64,000 bases of DNA from NCBI RefSeq assembly GCF_002257705.1, contig NZ_LSLK01000073.1, forward strand, positions 3,403 to 67,402, given 5' to 3'. The notes under the pieces were generated by a model, which saw nothing but the letters and a program-made list of their open reading frames with translations, ran no database searches and had not been told where the DNA came from. This document shows, piece after piece, positions 60,247 through 64,000 of the stretch. The first letter of the stretch is position 1. Every line of letters begins with the position of its first letter. A program made the position numbers and the translations under genes. The DNA comes from Sporomusa silvacetica DSM 10669 (GTDB taxonomy: Bacteria > Bacillota > Negativicutes > Sporomusales > Sporomusaceae).

Positions 60247-62430
60247 TTATTCTCCTGCTGCTAGCTGTGCCAGGCGTTTATCCATTTCCTTTTCCATTTC
60301 CACTCTGAGACCAGGATTTTTTGATATTACTCTTTCAAACTGCCGTCTCCTGAGCGATAATAGCAGGCAAGGAGTACGGGTGCGTACATTGGCGCTTCCC
60401 TGATGCCTTTCTTTCAGGAGAGCAAATTCCCCGAAATAGTCTCCATCCCATAAAACATTTACAATTTTCTCGCTGCCGTCTGCCAATGTTTTACGTATTT
60501 CTACCGTTCCGCGAACAATAACATAGAATCTATCACCTAATTCAGTTTTATTGATTATTGTCTTTCCCGCTGGATAATACTCAGAAACAAATAAATCAGC
60601 TAATTCTTCCAGCAGTGCGGTATCCAGATTCCTAAAAAGGCTGATATCAGCCAATTTTTTAGATTCCATTTCGGCATGTCCAAAATCATCCTTGATCGAA
60701 AAACCTTCTTGCTTTTGGCAAAGCTCAGCGTACAAACCCTGCTTTTCCATTAATTTCTGGTGCGTACCGGTTTCTACGACACGTCCTTTTTCTATAACAT
60801 AAATAATGTCATAGTCTTGAATATTGGCCAAGCGGTGGGTTATGTTTATAATGGTCATTTGTGTGTGTAGTTTTTTAAGGGTTTTATTAATCGCTTTTTC
60901 TGTTTTAGGGTCCAGTGCTGAGGTTGCTTCATCCAGAATTAATATGGATGGTTTACAGAGAATCGCTCTGGCCAGAGCGATTCTCTGTCTCTGTCCTCCA
61001 GATAGCTGGCCTCCCCGTTCACCAACCACGGTATCATAGCCATTGGGAAGAGTTATGATGAATTTATAAATTTTTGCGGCTGCAGAAGCCACGGCTATAT
61101 CATCATCGCTGGCCTCTGGATTGGCTATTTTTAAGTTCTCTCTAATTGAGTCATTAAAAAGGAAGTTTTCCTGAAGGACAATTCCGATCAGGCGGTGCAG
61201 TGATTCCACCTTAATGCTACGCAAATCCTGGCCGTCTATTGTTATACTGCCTGATTGAGGATCATAGAATCGCATAATAAGATTAAGAATAGAGCTTTTT
61301 CCTGATCCGCTGGGTCCAACAATAGCGACCGAAGCCCCTTTAGGAATTTTAAGATTAACATTGTTCAGGCATACGTCTTCATTCGTATAGCCAAAATTCA
61401 CATTATGAAGTTCGATTCCCTGTTGAAACTCTTGAATCTCTCTGGCCTCAGGCAAGTTTTTAACCTCGGTTGGCTGGTCTTGAAAAGCTTGAATTCTCTT
61501 CATTGAGGCAGATGATCCCATCAAAACCGGAAAAACCCAGGTAAAACTATAAACGGCTGTGCTGAGACCAACAAAAAGATTGTTAAATGAAACCAGCGTA
61601 CCGGGAGATATATAATCTTTAAAGGCAAAGTAGGCACCCAGACATATAATAATTACATTAAAAATCGCGATAATACTGTTAGGCGTTATTTCCATCAAAT
61701 AATTGAGAAATAACGCCTTTCGAGTTATTTGAGAGAGCTGGGTGTTATGAGTTTCAAAAGATCGGTTTAATATATTTTGCAGATTGAAGGATTTTATTAG
61801 CTGCTGGGCATTAATGTTCTCTTCAATTCTAGACAAGAAGCTGGCCTGCATATCTTTCATGTGCTCATTGGCAAGGAAGGCCCTGCGGTTGAAAATATAT
61901 GTCCCTAGCGAGCAGAGCAGCAAGCCGATTGACGAAATCAGGGCCAGTTCCCAATCCAGGTTAAAAATAATCACGGTATTGATCACAATACTAAGAAAGG
62001 CAGCAACACCAGCAGGAACTGCCAAGTTGATCATGTATTCGATACTGGCCAAATCATTGGAGAAGAGAGATAAAATATCTCCGGCTCTGGCATTAGAATA
62101 GTATTTCAGAGAGAGCTGCTGCATCTTCTGGAAGAGCTGGTATCTTATATTGGCCATAATTCCTGCTAGCATTTTGGCATACAAATAGCAGCGGAAAGCA
62201 TAGCCAAACCTTGCTATCAGAGTTCCGGCCACCAGCAGGATCAGCACCATAATCATTACGTTTTGATTCTTGGGCATAATAGCATTGTCCAGAAGAAACT
62301 TAAAACTTAGGGCAATAAAGCTTTCAACTGCCAGATCAAAGAGTACACCAATAAAGTACACAGAAGCATACAACTTATACTGACTATAATAGCCCCAAAC
62401 ATTTTTTAGCAATAATATCAAAACTTTCAC
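60247..62430 (-). CDS. ABC exporter with C-terminal cyclic-nucleotide-binding-like domain
   Basis: A 727-residue half-transporter. Residues 1-320 are the six-helix exporter domain, about 350-575 the ATPase (Walker A GPSGSGKSS, signature LSGGQRQRIAL, Walker B ILILDEATSALDP), and 600-715 a CNB-like domain with GDYFGEFALLKERHQGSANVRTRTP. In cAMP-binding proteins the core reads R-T-A; here GSA takes that place, so the ligand may differ or be lost. The start is a GTG at 62430, with a TTG at 62421 as alternative. It is the first gene of the kamA operon and the presumed exporter of its product. Confidence 0.9.
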   Translation of the reverse strand: MKVLILLLKNVWGYYSQYKLYASVYFIGVLFDLAVESFIALSFKFLLDNAIMPKNQNVMIMVLILLVAGTLIARFGYAFRCYLYAKMLAGIMANIRYQLFQKMQQLSLKYYSNARAGDILSLFSNDLASIEYMINLAVPAGVAAFLSIVINTVIIFNLDWELALISSIGLLLCSLGTYIFNRRAFLANEHMKDMQASFLSRIEENINAQQLIKSFNLQNILNRSFETHNTQLSQITRKALFLNYLMEITPNSIIAIFNVIIICLGAYFAFKDYISPGTLVSFNNLFVGLSTAVYSFTWVFPVLMGSSASMKRIQAFQDQPTEVKNLPEAREIQEFQQGIELHNVNFGYTNEDVCLNNVNLKIPKGASVAIVGPSGSGKSSILNLIMRFYDPQSGSITIDGQDLRSIKVESLHRLIGIVLQENFLFNDSIRENLKIANPEASDDDIAVASAAAKIYKFIITLPNGYDTVVGERGGQLSGGQRQRIALARAILCKPSILILDEATSALDPKTEKAINKTLKKLHTQMTIINITHRLANIQDYDIIYVIEKGRVVETGTHQKLMEKQGLYAELCQKQEGFSIKDDFGHAEMESKKLADISLFRNLDTALLEELADLFVSEYYPAGKTIINKTELGDRFYVIVRGTVEIRKTLADGSEKIVNVLWDGDYFGEFALLKERHQGSANVRTRTPCLLLSLRRRQFERVISKNPGLRVEMEKEMDKRLAQLAAGE

Positions 62431-62459
62431 CTATACTTAACAATTATTTATATACTGAT

Positions 62460-62561
62460 CTAACGTTCAGCGCAATTGATTGACCCATCTAAAATATTGA
62501 TTACTGCATCAATTTCATTCGTTGCTTCCCCTGTTCCTAATAAATTATAGATTACCAACAT
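62460..62561 (-). CDS. Candidate 33-codon peptide upstream of the exporter
   Basis: A short frame starting MLVIYNLLGTGEA and ending NCAER*, with only a weak GGAAA site in front of the ATG. The frame continues open upstream to a TAA (62596), so it could be a remnant of a longer gene. Its position at the head of the kamA operon makes it a possible precursor or leader peptide. Confidence 0.3.
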   Translation of the reverse strand: MLVIYNLLGTGEATNEIDAVINILDGSINCAER

Positions 62562-62600
62562 TTTCCGAAAATCACAATAGACAAATGGATAGGATTAAAT

Positions 62601-62632
62601 AAAAAAAAGGTATAGCTTTTACTATACCTTTG
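62601..62632. terminator. Hairpin terminator
   Basis: Stem AAAGGTATAG/CTATACCTTT with an A-run on one side and T-run on the other, between the tRNA array terminator and the kamA operon. Confidence 0.65.
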
Positions 62633-62686
62633 GTTACCGCATGGATTTGTCTTCACTCTGAAATGACAGTTTTTACTCATTTCTCC

Positions 62687-62720
62687 AAAAAAATAAGCCT
62701 CACAGGAAACCCTGTGAGGT
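62687..62720 (-). terminator. Terminator of the rRNA-tRNA transcript
   Basis: Stem CCTCACAGG/CCTGTGAGG followed on the minus strand by TTATTTTTTT, directly behind tRNA-Gly. Confidence 0.8.
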
Positions 62721-62733
62721 CTTGTATTCTCTA

Positions 62734-62807
62734 TGGAGCGGGTGAAGGGAATCGAACCCTCGTAGCTAGCTTGGAAGGCTAGTGCTCTACCATTGAGCTA
62801 CACCCGC
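62734..62807 (-). tRNA. tRNA-Gly (TCC)
   Basis: Cloverleaf with anticodon TCC, GGTTCGATTCC T-arm and encoded CCA end. Last gene of the array. Confidence 0.95.
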
Positions 62808-62820
62808 ATTATACTATAAA

Positions 62821-62905
62821 TGGTGGAGGGAGGTGGATTCGAACCACCGAAGTCAAAGACGGCAGATTTACAGTCTGCTCCCTTTAGCCACTCGGGAATC
62901 CCTCC
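62821..62905 (-). tRNA. tRNA-Tyr (GTA)
   Basis: Class II tRNA with a long variable arm, anticodon GTA, encoded CCA. Its charging state is the signal read by the T-box at 35335-35616. Confidence 0.95.
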
Positions 62906-62915
62906 AGAAGTAAGA

Positions 62916-62991
62916 TGGAGCTGGCGAGAGGAATTGAACCCCCAACCTGCTGATTACAAGTCAGCTGCTCTACCAATTGAGCTACGCCAGC
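62916..62991 (-). tRNA. tRNA-Thr (TGT)
   Basis: Anticodon TGT, GGTTCAATTCC T-arm, encoded CCA. Confidence 0.95.
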
Positions 62992-62998
62992 ATGTGTG

Positions 62999-63074
<76 letters not shown>

Positions 63075-63153
63075 AGATTCGACTGTCGACCTTAGACGTT
63101 CGATTTTCGTCTTACTTATCGAATGTCGCATGTCGAACAGCTAATATCGAAAC

Positions 63154-63230
63154 TGGCGACCCTGAACGGATTTGAACCGTCGATCTCCGCCGTGACAGGG
63201 CGGCATGTTAGACCGCTACACCACAGGGCC
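63154..63230 (-). tRNA. tRNA-Asp (GTC)
   Basis: Anticodon GTC; acceptor GGCCCTG pairs with CAGGGTC, then discriminator G and encoded CCA. Confidence 0.95.
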
Positions 63231-63309
63231 GCATTATTCGATTTTCGACTTTAGATCTTCGATGTTCGATTTTATCGAATGTCGAACGTCTAGCATCGAG
63301 TATCGAGGA

Positions 63310-63385
<76 letters not shown>

Positions 63386-63466
63386 GTAATCGACTCTTGA
63401 TGTTCGATCTTCGACTTTCGACAATGGTTTATCGAGCGTCGAATGTCTAGTGTCGAATGTCGAGAT

Positions 63467-63541
63467 TGGTGACCCGTGGGGGAATCGAACCCCCGTTATC
63501 GCCGTGAAAGGGCGGTGTCTTGACCGCTTGACCAACGGGCC
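63467..63541 (-). tRNA. tRNA-Glu (TTC)
   Basis: Anticodon TTC, GGTTCGATTCC T-arm, encoded CCA. Confidence 0.95.
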
Positions 63542-63544
63542 AGA

Positions 63545-63620
63545 TGGTGACCCACCCGCGACTCGAACGCGGGACACCCTGATTAAAAGTCAGGTGCTCT
63601 ACCGACTGAGCTAGTAGGTC
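63545..63620 (-). tRNA. tRNA-Lys (TTT)
   Basis: Anticodon TTT, CGTTCGAGTCG T-arm, encoded CCA. First tRNA behind the 23S gene. Confidence 0.95.
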
Positions 63621-63790
63621 ATTAATTTGGGAAGGTTAACATTTCCTCATATTAGAGTATGTTCCCTAAAAACTTCACAGAAGATAAGCAGCGAACCATG
63701 TTATTAGGAGCGTCAGCGACGCTAGAACTTGTGTGAGTCGCTTAGTTCCAAGCGTTAGCGCGGAACTTCCTTACTCACGGCAGTGTTGTT
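63621..63790 (-). other. Spacer between 23S rRNA and tRNA-Lys
   Basis: About 170 bases with nested pairing (GTGAGT...ACTCAC around GTTCC...GGAAC, about 63732-63779), probably a processing stem. No 5S rRNA gene is present here. Confidence 0.6.
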
Positions 63791-64000
63791 AAGTCAAGTC
63801 CTCGGCCTATTAGTACCAGTCAGCTGCATGGATTACTCCACTTCCACATCTGGCCTATCTACCTTGTAATCTACAAGGGGCCTTACTTCTTTCGAATGAC
63901 AGACCTCATCTTAAGGCTGGTTTCACGCTTAGATGCTTTCAGCGTTTATCCTTTCCGAACGTAGCTACCCAGCTCTACTCCTGGCGGAATAACTGGTACA
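63791..64000 (-). rRNA. 23S rRNA, 3' end (partial)
   Basis: Minus-strand sequence ends with the standard 23S 3' part (GGTACTAATAGGCCGAGGACTTGAC) and continues off the right edge. The 16S and most of the 23S gene lie outside. Confidence 0.95.

Overview
The window reads as chromosomal DNA of a diderm, anaerobic Firmicute of the Negativicutes, most likely a Sporomusa/Pelosinus-like member of the Sporomusaceae. The signs are an outer-membrane TonB-dependent receptor and ExbB/ExbD remnants beside typical Firmicute features (tyrosine T-box, long tRNA array behind 23S rRNA, strong GGAGG ribosome binding sites), the [FeFe]-hydrogenase maturase HydG, a molybdopterin oxidoreductase and two CstA carriers. 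This placement is inference from gene content. No insertion sequence, phage or CRISPR array was seen.

Layout. 0-8.4 kb: housekeeping genes (B3/4-domain protein, YbaK, a TM1266-type regulator, HD-GYP phosphodiesterase, glutamine-dependent NAD synthetase, zinc-ribbon protein, a 515-residue unknown, NlpC/P60 endopeptidase). 8.5-11.4 kb: LytS/LytR-type two-component pair and a small gene. 11.4-18.5 kb: a TetR-controlled YbhGFSR-like ABC exporter, an EF-hand-like protein and an RND-type adaptor. 18.7-27.6 kb: hydG with its TM1266-type partner behind a structured leader, cstA, a molybdopterin oxidoreductase, an OmpR/HK pair and its divergent secreted protein. 27.6-35.3 kb: DUF1848, GH73, M23 and small genes, a second cstA, and an acyl-CoA ligase behind a tyrosine T-box.

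35.9-55.4 kb is the most unusual part. It looks like a metal or metal-complex acquisition island: NikMN/CbiMN-like protein, CooT, DUF3842, FmdE, a NikBCDE/Opp-type ABC transporter whose own binding-protein gene is broken, two methyltransferases, an ECF S component, a TonB receptor, an ExbB/ExbD remnant and an FmdE remnant. A second operon there joins a reworked ThrRS-like protein, a radical SAM/SPASM enzyme, a DUF401 carrier and the intact binding protein. Six or seven leaders of this island carry short terminator hairpins with a shared layout (a GAAG/GAAA step at the base and GAA-containing loops). I could not match them to a riboswitch family I know, and they are my best candidate for an undescribed regulatory system.

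55.5-62.4 kb is a seven-gene, single-strand operon (ABC exporter with a cyclic-nucleotide-binding-like tail, SET, GNAT, ATP-grasp, CxxCxxCC protein, second ATP-grasp, lysine 2,3-aminomutase-like radical SAM enzyme). It has the make-up of a pathway that makes and exports a small beta-amino-acid peptide. 62.7-64.0 kb holds eight tRNA genes followed upstream by the 3' end of a 23S rRNA gene, all on the minus strand.
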